From Paramecium octaurelia (lineage: Eukaryota > Ciliophora > Oligohymenophorea > Peniculida > Parameciidae), in contig CAJJDP010000153.1 in NCBI GenBank assembly GCA_905182995.1, forward strand, positions 1 through 64,000: a stretch of 64,000 nt of DNA, in the 5' to 3' direction. Position numbers and translations under genes: made by a program. The notes under the pieces are model-generated. The model made no database searches, had not been told where the DNA came from, and was given only the letters and a program-made list of their open reading frames with translations. Positions 38,830 to 51,206 of the stretch are shown piece after piece. The number at the start of each line of letters is the position of its first letter. Within the stretch, counting starts at the first letter, position 1.

Positions 38830-41800
38830 ATGATACTTCAACAATCAATACTACACAATGAGGACGAGAAGGAGCAAATAAGAAGGGACTTTGATGTTTT
38901 CAGTATTGAAGAAGTACGTTCTTGTGTGCATATACTAGTTAAATAATGAATTGAGAGTTCAAAACAATCAAGAATTGTTGAGAAAAGTTCATGATTTGTT
39001 TTTTGATGTCAAGGCAGAGGACCAAGACCTCTACTATGAAGAATTGCACTCGTAAATGCAAGACGAATACGAAGAGGTCGCCTCAAATTACAAGGCCATT
39101 TCCAATTCCTATTTGAAACTCATTCCTCAAAGCGACCTCCAATTGGCTCAGAATTACACAGACCAGTAACAATGCAGCATTAATTAGATATCCATTCTTA
39201 GGAATCAGAAAACAACTGTTACTATTTTAAAAGAAAATATCCCTAATCGCAAATAAGATTGTTACCAATACGACATTTGAAATCATAACGATCTTCATCA
39301 TCATATTCAATTCGGTTATGCTGGCCATGGATGATCCCACAACTGAAGAACAAACTGACTTTGCCAATTTGATGGATCAAATATTTTTAATCTATTATAC
39401 TATTGAAGCAATCTTAAAAATCATCGCATAAGTAACTTTTACCCCAATTAAACTAGGGCTTAATATGGCCGAAGAAAGCTTACCTGAGAGAAACCTGGAA
39501 CATCCTGGATTTCTCAGTCATCATCACTGCCTACTTGCCCTACTTCGTCTCATCTAACTCATTAAATCTCAATTCTTTACGATCCTTTCGAGTGTTAAGG
39601 CCACTCAGAACCATATCCTCCATAAAATCTCTGAGAATGATTCTCCTGGCTTTGTTCGCATCCCTGGCATAACTGAGAGACGCCGCGATAGTATTAATTT
39701 TCTTCTATACTATCTTTGCCATTGCTGGAGTGCAACTGTTTTCAGGATATCTGAAGCGTCGTTGTTTCAGTGACATCGGAATCACCCTGACGACTTCAAT
39801 TGAAAAAGATGCCTTTTGTACAGCTGACTCAGACTGTCCAACTGATTATCTTTGTGGAAAATAAACCAGCAACCCTCAGAACGACCTCATCAATTTCGAT
39901 ACCTTCGGTTGGGCATTTCTGCAAGTCTTTGTTATCACCACACTTGAAGGATGGGCTCAAATCCAAGAAGCAGTAATTCTCACCTTCTCTCAGTTTGTTA
40001 TCTTCTACTTCTTACTAGTGGTAATAGTGGGAGCCTTCTTCCTCGTGAATCTGACCTTGGCCGTTATCAAGTTAAACTTCAAACCTGAAAAGATTGAAGA
40101 AGAACTCAAACTAATCCAAGAAGACATCGAATTCTATGACTACTGGGAGTTGAGGAGACTTGGCCTCTATAAAGTTAAAAGGTATAAGGTTGACACAACC
40201 AATTACGGAGTCACTCCATCGAAATTCGCCAGTGCCTATTAGATTCGTAGACGATCCAAGAAGCTTAACACTGTCAACTTCAATAACATCGAAAACAACC
40301 ACAGAGTTGCAAGTCGCAAGAATATTGCATTTAAAGCCATTCAATAGGCCAAATACTACAGCAAAACAATCAACCTGAAAGACAAAGTCAAACTCCAAGG
40401 AATCTATGGGATGGGCAATATTGATAAAGATCAATTGGCTGCCAACTCCAAATTTGATCCACTCTAGAAGTAAACCGACAATTACTCCATCTCCTCCAAA
40501 ACCAATGAATAAAAAAATAAATCATCTGAAAATCTCACTCCCAGTGAGAACAACCAAGAAAAATAAGACAAACCATTAAATAAATCCAAAAATCAAACCA
40601 TCAGCATTTAAAGCAAGAACGGAGATTAGGATGAGAATCAAAAACTTGATGTTCCCAATTAAAGAAAACGAAAGTCTACATCTCAATAATTTTAAAATTT
40701 TGTCAGATCTCCCTCCAAATACTCTAAGACTGTCAGAATCGTCAACAAACAAGAAAGTGTGGATCTACTCAGCAATACAGAATTCAGCAGCATTAATCTC
40801 AGCGAACTCTCTGAAGATCAATTAGATACTCGACTTTAAGAGATTGCCGTTGATTTAGATTAGATTAGACTGGAAGGAACATCGCAGACTTTGAAGGAAA
40901 ATGAATTCAAGGAAATGAAAACATTGAGAAAAACAGACGCTAAGAAAATGAAGGACTTCCTTTCAAGTGAACAATATGACAATCAATTTGATGAGAAGAA
41001 TCTCAAACTCAAATCAAAATTGCATAACATATAATTCTACCCAATCATTAAGTTGGAGCACGAATAATATACTAGCACTGAAGAAGTCCTTGAGACTAAA
41101 TACATCAGAGAATTGTAATTATAAAAACAAGATTAGGAACATAAATTCAAAACCATGAGTGTCAAAGTTTAATATTGTTTCAAAAATTCCAAATAAATCC
41201 TATATAGTTAATAGTCTCAAAAATCTGTTGCTAAAAAGTTACAAACCACTCAAAATTTGAAGCAATCGAAGACCAAGAAATTCAAAATATTTCATGGTCT
41301 CAGAAGAGTCAAACCCATATTAGATGATGTGCATCCGATTGAAGATTTTCTGATGATGTCCGAGTTAGTGGATTCTGAAACTCGTAGAGAGGATGACCAA
41401 GAAATTATTGATGTATAAAGCTCGCAAAATCCGTTGATGGACACTTTTGATCATTCGAAAAGGAAAAAGAAGAATTTACTCAATCTAAAGCAAGAACTGA
41501 CTTATCAGGAATTGCAATCCTATTTTAATGATAGCAATGATTGCATTGTGGATCTTAATAAAAACAATACAGTAATTAAAGAAATAGAACAAAACAACAA
41601 AAATATCTTTTTATCATATCATGAAAGAGAGGCATAAAGAGCAGTGTTTTATCATGATTATTACGAAATAAGGAAGAAGGACACTTTATCAAATGGAATC
41701 ATCTAAGCAATATCCTCAATTGAAGATGTCTTGTTGGTGTCAGATTATACATTTTTTGATTAAAAGTTTGCAACCTAAATGAATTCAGTAATGAAGGCCA

Positions 41801-44800
41801 TGAATTATGATGATAATGCATATTTCAAGTGGATTAAAGGGTTTACTGGTTTATTATTGGTAAGTTAAAGGAATTTATACCATTTAGTGTAATCAAGCTA
41901 TTTTGAGGGGATGATGAATTTAGCAGTGGCATTAAACACTTTGATTTTGGGTTTGGATGGATTGATCTCAGAGGAAAGCAATGCACTTCTGATCCAATTC
42001 AATTTTACATTCACAATTCTATTCACGATCGAATTGGGTTTGAAGTTGATGGCATTGGGAGCAATAAATTACATGAAAGACACCATGAATATCTTTGATG
42101 CATTGATAGTGTGTTTGAGTTTGGTGGAGCTTTTCATTTTGGGTGGATCCAATGGGAAGTCTTCGCTATCGGCATTCAGGGCAGTTAGAATATTTCGAGC
42201 ATTTAGGGTTTTAAGAGTGACAAAATTGATGAAAAGCTTGTAATTCATGGGATTCTTAATCAAAGTACTCACTAACTCTTTTCAATCTTTAATGTACATA
42301 CTGTTATTAATGATTATATTCATCTTTATCTTTACTCTATTGGGAATGTCCTTTTTTGGAGGATAATTAACTTACACTCCCAGTAGAGAGAACTTCGATA
42401 ACTTGCAGAGTTCATTTCTTGTGGTGTTCTAAGTATTGACACTAGAAAATTGGAACTCTCTGTTGTATGAACTACTGTTATAGCCGTTAAGTCCTGTGAT
42501 TACAATGATATATCTGGTCTTGTGGATTATGATTGGCAATTATGTCTTCTTGAATCTGTTTCTAGCTATTCTGCTGGAAAATTTCGAGGAAGAATATAAG
42601 GTGGACAAGACAGGATTGGAATCCGATCTTCAAATGAGCAAGAATCATTCGACCACTTAAGCATTGCCCAATTCCACCCTATAACATTCTGGAGTCAATA
42701 TTAACAACACCTAAAACTAGTTAATCAATCAACCTATTTTGAGAAGAAGGTCGTAAGTGAAGATAACTTTTCATCATGATGAGGCAATATAGAAGAAGAA
42801 AGAGCCTGCCTTTATATATTTTAGTGAATAAGGGATCTGCCAAAGTTCGTTATTTATTTTTAGTTAATAAAATTAATTCAGAAAGATTGCATATCGAATA
42901 GTCAAGGACACCAAGTTCGAAGGGTTCATTCTCATGTTGATTTTTCTGACCAGCATGAAATTAGTATTGGACACTTATATTCCCACCTCAGGAGATTTGA
43001 AGTTCTATTCATTGTAATTTGATATAGGATTCGCTATTTTATTTGGTTTAGAATGTATTCTGAAGATAGTGGCATTTGGATTTGCCTAAGAAGAAGCCTC
43101 CTATTTGAGAGAGTCTTGGAATGTCTTGGACTTCTTTATTGTCATAGCCTCCTTTGTAGATGTCAGTGTATCTAGTATCAATTTAAGTTTTGTAAAGATC
43201 CTGAGATTGCTAAGAACTTTGAGACCACTGCGATTCATCACTCATAATAAATCAATGAAGATTTTAGTAAGTGCTTTGCTCTAGTCAATCAATGGGATCT
43301 TCAATGTGGGTATAGTCATAATCTTATCTTGGTTGATGTTCGCCATTTTGGGAGTGAGTTTGATGAAGAACAAACTTCATTATTGCAATTTAAATGACAA
43401 TCAGACATACTACTATGGCAAGGATGACTGCATCAATAAATATTAAGGAGTGTGGGATAACAGAGATATAAACTTTGATAATGTGCTATAAGGCATGTTA
43501 ACATTGTTCGTATTATCGACCTTGGAAGGTTGGCCAGATTACATGTACTATTTTATTGATGCCGATGAATCTGGGCCAATTTTTGATGCTCAATTACAAT
43601 TCTCTTGGTACTTTGTGATTTTTATTCTATTTGGAGCCATGCTGTTGATTAATTTATTTATTGGTGTCATCTTGGTCAATTACCATTTGGCAGAGGAGGC
43701 ATCCAGAGATTAGAATCTAACTTAGACTCAAAGTGATTGGCTTGATCTGCAGAAGTTGATTATCCATTCGAATCCCAATATGGCTATGTTTTTCCCTCCT
43801 GACAATAGTTTTAGAGCTCTCTTTTTCAAGCTGATCAAAAATAAGTATTTTGACCCCTTCATTATGACTATCATTGTTTTCAATATCATCACTATGGGTT
43901 TGGCTAAGGAAGAGGCTTCAAAGCAATACGACGAAATATTGAGTTATTTGAATATGTCATTCACATTCGTATTTATACTGGAGGCAATATTGAAATTAAT
44001 AGCTTTGGGTATAATTGGGTACATGAGGAATAGTTGGAACTAATTTGATTTCTTTGTGGTTTGTGCATCTATTTTGGATTTGGTCCTAGATTTTTCCGGG
44101 AATTCATTTGTGACATTCTTGAAAGTGGGCCCTCAAATTGCAAGAGTGTTTAGAGTGCTAAGAGTCACGAGATTGTTCAGATTGGTTAAATAATTTTAGG
44201 GATTACAAAAGTTAATTGAAACTGCTCTGTACTCACTTCCTGCAATGCTTAATGTTACAGCGTTGTTGTTTTTGGTGTTTTTTATATTCTCAATTTTGGG
44301 TGTCTTTTTATTTCAAGATATTAGAGATGGTCAAGTGATTAGTGAAAGTAATAATTTTTAGGATTTTCATCATTCATTTGAGATATTATTTTAATGCTCA
44401 ACTGGAGAAGATTGGCATAAAATAATGTTCGATACTATGAGAGGAGGTTAAGAATATAATTGTGTATTCTTCATCCTATTCATTATCATCTAATAATATA
44501 TTATGTTGAATTTATTTATCTTGATTATTTTAGATCAATATGAAATAAATTACTTTAATTCAGATAATCCTCTGAATAAGTTCTAAGAATTTGAAAATAT
44601 CTTTGTTGAGAGTTGGTCTAAATTTGCGTATCAGGACAAAGGAATGAAAATGCATGGGACATCCTTGGTTAATTTAATGTTTGAAATGGAATAACCATTG
44701 GGTTATGAACTCAATAAAAGATTGCAGGAAGACGTCTAGGAATGGAAGAATATCAATCCTGATAACAAGGATGCTACCTAATTGGATAAATTCAAATAGT

Positions 44801-45474
44801 AACTCCTTGTTGTTGCCAAAAAGAATGTGGCCACTTAAATAATGATGATGAATATCTATTCTGACTCTGACGGTTATGTCAGATATCATCAAGTCCTATT
44901 CGCAGTGCTTAAGAATTATCTATAAAAGAAATTGAATATCAACCTAACTGAAATTGGAGCTAAGAAAATTCAATAAAAGGAAGATGAGACAAGACAAAAA
45001 ATTACTAAGTTTGATACCTCCAAATAAGAAAACCTAGTTAATCCTATTGTGCAATATCTATTTGTGCTCATGGCCTTCAAGGCTATGAAGAGATACAAAT
45101 GTAAAAAGAAATTACAACAATAGAAATTGGCATAGTTATCCATTGTAGGATAGGAGTATTTCAGCGATGAAAATAGCTCCAACACCTCCTATGATGGCAA
45201 TGTGGAGATTCTGTCACGCAAAACTAGAGGGAGCATCGTAAGAGTTGAACCAGAATATGGACAGATTAAATACATGTCCGTTCCCAATACTATGATCTAT
45301 CAGAATAATTTGGCTTTAAATCAACAAGTAGTCAGTGAAAGTGACAATGATTAGAGTAGTGACAATTAATCATCAGATTAAGATGCCAGCAAATTAAAAA
45401 GATTATAAACAATTTCACAAACCATAGAAGGCTTGAAAAGAAGAAAGAGTTAAAAGAAAACTTATAAAAAGTGA
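38830..45474 (+). CDS. Four-domain voltage-gated Ca2+ channel alpha-1 subunit
   Basis: About 2,100 residues over many short introns (for example 38914-38938, 25 nt; 39166-39187, 22 nt). Four repeats of six transmembrane helices are visible. S4 voltage sensors carry regular Arg spacing: FRVLRPLRTISSIKSLRM (I), FRAVRIFRAFRVLRVTKLMK (II), ILRLLRTLRPLRF (III) and ARVFRVLRVTRLFRLVK (IV). Pore motifs TLEGW (I), TLENW (II), TLEGW (III) and TGEDW (IV) place a Glu at each selectivity position, EEEE, diagnostic of calcium rather than sodium channels (DEKA). A large Ser/Asn/Lys-rich linker joins I and II. After repeat IV there is an EF-hand-like DSDGYVRY loop and a basic helix. Paramecium Cav channels drive the ciliary action potential and backward swimming; whether this copy is ciliary is inference. 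Confidence 0.93.
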
Positions 45475-45543
45475 ATATATAATTTAACTAAAATATTACT
45501 CAATCACTTTAAATGATGTCAAATGAACTCCCATTTAATAATA

Positions 45544-47636
45544 ATGTCTGTGTTTCTATTGACCCTACTTAGACTTACATCCCAAGAACTGTTGGCAACC
45601 TCATAAATCAAACATTGCGATTCCAACAACAATACTAATTGTTCAGAAAATATGCTTATCATGTTGACAATTGAAAACTCATACTCAACATCAACAGAAT
45701 AAATCTAAATCAATTCAACATTACTCAACAACCAAACTGTTTAATTGTCAACTCCATTTACTCTTACAATTACAAAAACGCCTGTCTTTGCTTATTATCC
45801 ATTAAAATATTTTCAAGATTACAATAGTCAACCTTATGAACTTCAAATCCCAGCAGCAGTTAATCCCTGTGATGATAATTGGACTTCCAATTCGCCAACG
45901 TGTGGATTCTAATATTCAAACAATAGTAAAATTTAAGACAGCCAAGGTTTCTGTTGTTCCTGTGGATCGTCAGAATACAATGATTAGAGTGATTAATCAG
46001 TCAGAACTAATATTTGCAAAAATGCTTCAGTTTCAGCAATGGCCTTTTGCCTTAGATATTCTCCTCTCTGGTATAGGTAATTCTTTAGTAAATTATTATT
46101 CTAAGCTCCTACAATATATCCAAATTTGTAATCCATTATAACATTACTATATCTATTGAGTACTCTAATGATGAAGTTGAATAATACACACTCGGGAGTA
46201 AAGTAAAAGAATTTTAAGGTGAGTCCTCTATTGCAAAAATTATTTCAGATTATATTCCGTCAAAGTAGCCACCTTCTTTAGAGTCCTTTATGCTAATGAA
46301 ACCTAGTTCACCTGCTAGTCATAATAGAGTATAAGCTGGGTCGGCAGCTTATTTGTTTGTACCTCAAAAATTTTTAGGGTAAGGAGAATGTAATAAAATT
46401 GGAGTTTCGTATACTTCATTCAAAATTGAAAGAAATAGTTGCTAAAAGTAAATAAGGTCATGCTTATAAAATTAAATAGAGGATCTATATCAGAATGATG
46501 TTGCTCTACTTTCAAACAATTCTTAACCAACCTATTTGACATCAAAATATGGGGAATTTAAGTAAATCAATATTGATAATGATTAATACATTTAATTTAG
46601 CATTGATGAATAAATGTTCACGACTATAACAGTTGAAATTAATACAACTGGTCGCATTTCATATTTCGGGAATAACAAAGATAGTCAGAAAGGATAAATA
46701 GATTTAGTAGAAATTCATAATTTTTCAATCGCATCCGGATCTGGTTTATTATATGCTTAAATAACCAATATTGGGGATATTTTAAGCGAATTTAAAAGCT
46801 TTTTTATTTGTTCTACGAATAGTATAACAATTAATTCTACCGAACTTTCTTTAGAACCTTTGAAGAGCAAAATTATAGAGTAAGTCATAAATGTTTCAAT
46901 TGATATAAAAAAATCAAATATATGTAATTTTAGTTTATTAAGTAATGAAGGATCTCTTTTGGATTGGAGAATTGTGTATCTTGACGAATAAAATAATAAT
47001 ACTATTTAATCGAATAATTAAAACAAAACTATTACTAGTGAAGGAAAAGGGTGTGAAATACAATGTTCTTAATTCTTTGATATTTCTTGCTATTTACGGA
47101 ATAATTGTGAATAGGAGATTATCACATTTTTTACTGTTTTAGGTGGAATATTATTAACTTTTTCATCTTGTTGTCTTTATGTAGGATACAAAAGAAATGT
47201 ATGTTGCTGTTGGTCTAAAAATAAAAAAATGTCAATTGTTCCACCTTTAGACAGTGTATTGTATCAATAACATAGCTAAATGAATAGAAGAAGTGGAGGA
47301 TCGGAGTCCTCTTATGAATAGATTTCTTAATTATAAGTTTCAATATTGAGTGCAAACGTAAATAAGATAATGTACTTAAATTTGGGATTGGGCACAGATC
47401 CTATATCTAATCACCTTCAATCAGATGCATCATTTGAGGTGTTGGCAACCTTTTAGAATAAAGATTTAGTGGAGTTGTCAATAAAAAGGAAAAGCCCTTT
47501 TGTAAGAATATTTAAAGAGATATACGGTTTGTAAGACGCAGATAGGAATGTTAAGAAGTATTTGGAAGGGAAGAGGGAGTCGATTTCATTATTCAGCAAT
47601 TTATTAACAGAATTTCCACTCTTTTGTATTTTTTGA
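45544..47636 (+). CDS. HAP2: HAP2/GCS1 gamete membrane fusogen
   Basis: 687 residues after one 29-nt intron (46077-46105). A short hydrophobic signal peptide leads to the HAP2 start pattern LLATSQIKHC. The conserved ectodomain follows: PLKYFQDYNSQPYEL, the hallmark block IQDSQGFCCSC, CLRYSPLWY and the Cys-containing GECNKIGVSYTSF. One transmembrane helix lies near residue 530 (FFTVLGGILLTF), then Cys-rich YKRNVCCCW and a cytosolic tail of about 140 residues. HAP2 is the eukaryotic class II-type fusion protein that merges gamete or conjugating-cell membranes; in Tetrahymena it acts at the mating junction. All family landmarks I know are intact. It is 69 bp downstream of the calcium channel and convergent with the next gene, 31 bp away. 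Confidence 0.95.
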
Positions 47637-47667
47637 GGATGACCATAAAAACTGTTTGTACTATTAT

Positions 47668-49442
47668 TCATTTATAGATAGTCTCATTTATGGCCATTTC
47701 AATTTATTTTTGTAAATCTTCATACAAGAGGGATTTAAACTTGTCCTTTTCTGTGGCACTGGTTTATAGCTAATTAATTTTGTTTCTAATGGGTTTGATT
47801 TCTTCTTTGAGTGTTTCGGTGTACTCTTTCATTTGCTATTCGCTTTTTTTCTATTCCAAGCCTTCAAACAAATATTAAAGTAATCTTCTCACATTTGAGT
47901 AGACTTTTCTGACTTCTGCATAGAAATCTTTTTCTCTCTCCTCCTGTCTCTTGATGGCACTTACTGAAATTTTGAAGCTCAATTTGTAGTCTTCCTTAAT
48001 TGCTTGATAGATGTCAACCTCTTTGTAAAATAATTACGATTGAAATTACTAGTAAATTTTTTGTCATAATCGAATGAGTTGATGGATTGGAGAATGTAAT
48101 TTCGATCTCTTTCCCACTCGGAATTGGTTGCGTATGATTTTTTGATAAGTGGGGCTGTCTTTTGAAGTACTTTGACCTTTGATTTGGGTTGTTCATCAAG
48201 TTGGACTCCATCATTTTCCAATTCGAGTTGGCCAGGGAACGAGGGATCTAGTATGGTTCCTTGTGCTCTTTGATCTTAATTATGATATAATTATTTACAA
48301 ATCACTTCTTCATTCATGGGATCTTGCTACATTGTTTTCAACCCGCTAATCGCTATTTTTATATTAATTTAAATAATTTACCTATGGCTTCCTCATCGTA
48401 ATTGTAATCGTTCACCAAATTGAAGCTCTTCTGCTCTAATTAATTTAACTAACAATTACATGCAAGTTCATCGATAATTTTCAGTCCAAAGGTCTTGATG
48501 TACTGTTTTCCCAACTCTGTATTAATTAATTATTATTCATGAATATTCTTGAACGACTAGACGTAGGACTAATGTTGAGCTCCCTTTTCATCTCCGTACT
48601 TATTCGCTTAGGTCTACTCTTTCCCCTTGGTCTTCTTGGGAGGACGGTTTCTCATGTAGGGATTGTCATCTTGTTCTGTGTTGAGTCTGATGTCATTAAC
48701 CATTTGAAGCTAATCAACATATTTGAGCTTATCGTTGGGACTCAATTTGTAAATGCTGCAATAAGACATCAGCTCCTATAGTACAGCATCCAAGTGGTTG
48801 GTGTATGCATTCTGACATTCGCAGATTAGATTCCTCTTCATCTCCTGAATCGGCTTTTAGTGATTCCAAAACTGCTCTTGACTCACTATTTATATTTTTT
48901 TTCTTATTATGTCTCCCTTATAATAATCACTAATTTCTTGGTGGTTTTGCAAGAGATTCTGCTACAACCTCAATTGGACTGGAATCTAATGTTATTCAGG
49001 CAATTTCAAGAGGAAGGCCTAAAATCTCTTGATGTCATCATTGCCCATTTCTATTATGATATGAGACCAAAACTCCCTAAATTTGAGGCACGTTTAATCT
49101 TAAACCTAAGATTTTCTATTAGCTTTAAGTTTAGTGAAATGCTATCTCTAATTCAATGGCAATCGCTATTGATCAAAGAATTTTTAAGGGATGTCGCTGA
49201 ATAAAATGGGAGGATCAACCTCACAAATCTGGAAATTTTTCTTTTCCAAAAACAACAGTCTAAAATTTGAAGGGATTATATAAGGATCTAAAATCCATCA
49301 AGTTTTTAATACCGCCTACATATTTCGCTTGAACATACAATCTGCAAAGGAAAAGATATTTAAAATCTATTTTCTCCTCCGGTATCAAATAGTCTAATAT
49401 GGATTTATATATTTTGAATCTGAGCTGAGGGGGCAATTCCAT
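47668..49442 (-). CDS. Unrecognised 563-residue protein
   Basis: Four exons joined by introns 49288-49312 (25 nt), 48353-48381 (29 nt) and 48021-48049 (29 nt) give an exact 564-codon frame. It begins MELPPQLRFKIYKSILDYLI and is helical and charged throughout. Residues about 90-190 are Arg/Gln/Phe-rich (FREFWSHIIIEM, QAFLLKLPEQHQI); a CECQNAYTNHLD segment and a basic patch RNRPPKKTKGKEQ lie near the middle; the C-terminal 130 residues form a coiled coil (AIKRQEEREKDFYAEVRKVY, KEEIKPIRNKINQLQ). No membrane segment or catalytic motif seen, and I do not recognise a family. The consistency of the splice map makes the model reliable. Confidence 0.82.
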
Positions 49443-49500
49443 TTTTAATATAATTATTGATATACTTTTTTATTTATATATATACTTTCAACAACAAATA

Positions 49501-51154
49501 TCACAGATTCCTACTCAACTCTAAAATGCTCTTCTCAAGATTCGTATTCATGTAAGCTAATTAATTAATGAAATCTCTCTAAAAGGGTTTAATTACATAT
49601 ATAAGGTACTTAATTGACTTGAACTTCCTTGACGTGGATGATATCACTCTTGATTTCAATCTCCAACAACTTCGATTTCTGCCAGAACTTACTAAGAACA
49701 CTTGATTCAAATGCATTGTCATTCAGAGCTGCGTTATTTCTCTCAATGTACAACGAGACATACTTCTCAGGAAGCAACTAAATCGATGTATCCTTAGATT
49801 TACTTTGTTAAAATGCTGGAAGGTAATTTGGTTGTAAAGACGTAAGACTTATTCAACATCATTGATTTTCTTGGCTTCCTGGACTTCCTTCAACAACTTG
49901 TCCTTCATTTCTATGACTATCTCATTTGGATTAAGTTCCTATTCGCTTTGGAATTCCTTCAAATTCTTGATTGTGTTGATTATCTTGGGACAAGATTATA
50001 GGAGGACTTCTCCGATGATTTGTTGATCATATTTCAACATTTTCTCGTATTTCTCAAACAGTTTGTTTCTGCTCTCCTTTAAGAGAGTGATGATATTGTC
50101 TTCAATTTCAGGGTAAAATAAAGATGTTATAGCCAACAATGCCAATATTTTCTCATGTTGCTTGATTAAACTATCATATTGATAGGATTTTGTATATAAC
50201 TATTTATATTTATTGAAGTAATTAACAATCAAGGTTAAGGTAAGATTAGCTTTCTTATATTCCTTATTCAATAAGAAACAGAATCCAGTGTAACTGAATA
50301 ATGATTAATAGGCTCCACCAGATTTGCTGTAAATAATCAATTCTGAATGTTGAATCTATGACAACATAGTATAAGCCGCATTAAAATTGCCAGACATCAC
50401 ATGTAATTTGGCAGTGGCTAAATATGAGTAGAAGGCTAAATATTGAAAAGTGTTTTAGACTGAACTATTTCGTTGAGCATAGAATCCCTCCAAGGTTTTG
50501 AGCATCTCCTCCAGATTCCAATAGTCTTGTATGTTTTTCAATTGAGTAATTTCCTCGTTCTTCAATAATTTTCTCCATCTGGATGACACATAAAATTGAT
50601 AGACATACTCATCCAAGATGTCCCAAATCCAACTTGGAGGTAGGGGAAGATCAATGTTTTGCCTAATTCAGCATTTTGTATACTTTTATTGTAGTGCTGC
50701 AAATAGCAATTAGTAATTTTGCCATGACTCTATTGAAGTTTGCAAATTGAATTGTTGTTGCACACTTTAGAATGCATGTCTATAGCAGCTTTCATTGAAG
50801 AGCAATTTGGTTATCGAATCAAATTCATCATTGAAAGCCTCCTCCAAACTCTCAGCCAATGGGAATAGGGTTTCCTGTGGGATTTCATATTGAAAGTGTT
50901 ACCTTATAAAGAGTATTGCAATAAATTTTATTGAAAACAGTGTCGTACAACTCAAGAGACACAGCCAGTGTTTACACTCTTTGTTGAGGACTACTGATCT
51001 TGGTTCTGAGATTCTTTTCCAATGATTGCATGAATTGATAGGCAGCTTTTTTCTTTTGATCATCATCTACAACGACCTTCTCGGATTCAGCTGATTGCTT
51101 AAGATTGTAATTGGGAAAGTCATCTAAACTGGATGGAAGTTCTTGTTCGTACAT
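49501..51154 (-). CDS. EIF3L: Translation initiation factor eIF3 subunit L
   Basis: Starts MYEQELPSSLDDFPNYN at 51154. After an acidic N-terminus the protein follows eIF3l closely: ESCYRHAF, then LPPSWIWDILDEYVYQF, YSYLATAKLHVMSGNF in the TPR-like helical repeats, GAYQSLFSYTGFCFLLNKEY, KQHEKILALLAITSLFYP and a PCI/winged-helix end (RDFINQLAYMNTNLEKSI). The final exons need introns of 26 nt (49778-49803) and 31 nt, after which the frame closes at TGA 49501. eIF3l is a PCI subunit of the eIF3 complex that recruits the 40S ribosome to mRNA. It is somewhat shorter than animal eIF3l. It starts 52 bp from the end of the TBC gene on the same strand. Confidence 0.88.
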
Positions 51155-51206
51155 TAAAAATTAATTATAATTTATAATTATTTGTTAAATATATGTGTTT
51201 GTTCAT

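Noticed and set aside
40111-40434. 107-codon minus-strand ORF
   Set aside because: Antisense shadow of the calcium channel I-II linker, which has clear coding continuity on the plus strand.
48539-49204. Two plus-strand hydrophobic ORFs (80 and 114 codons)
   Set aside because: Both lie antisense to well-supported exons of the 563-residue minus-strand gene.
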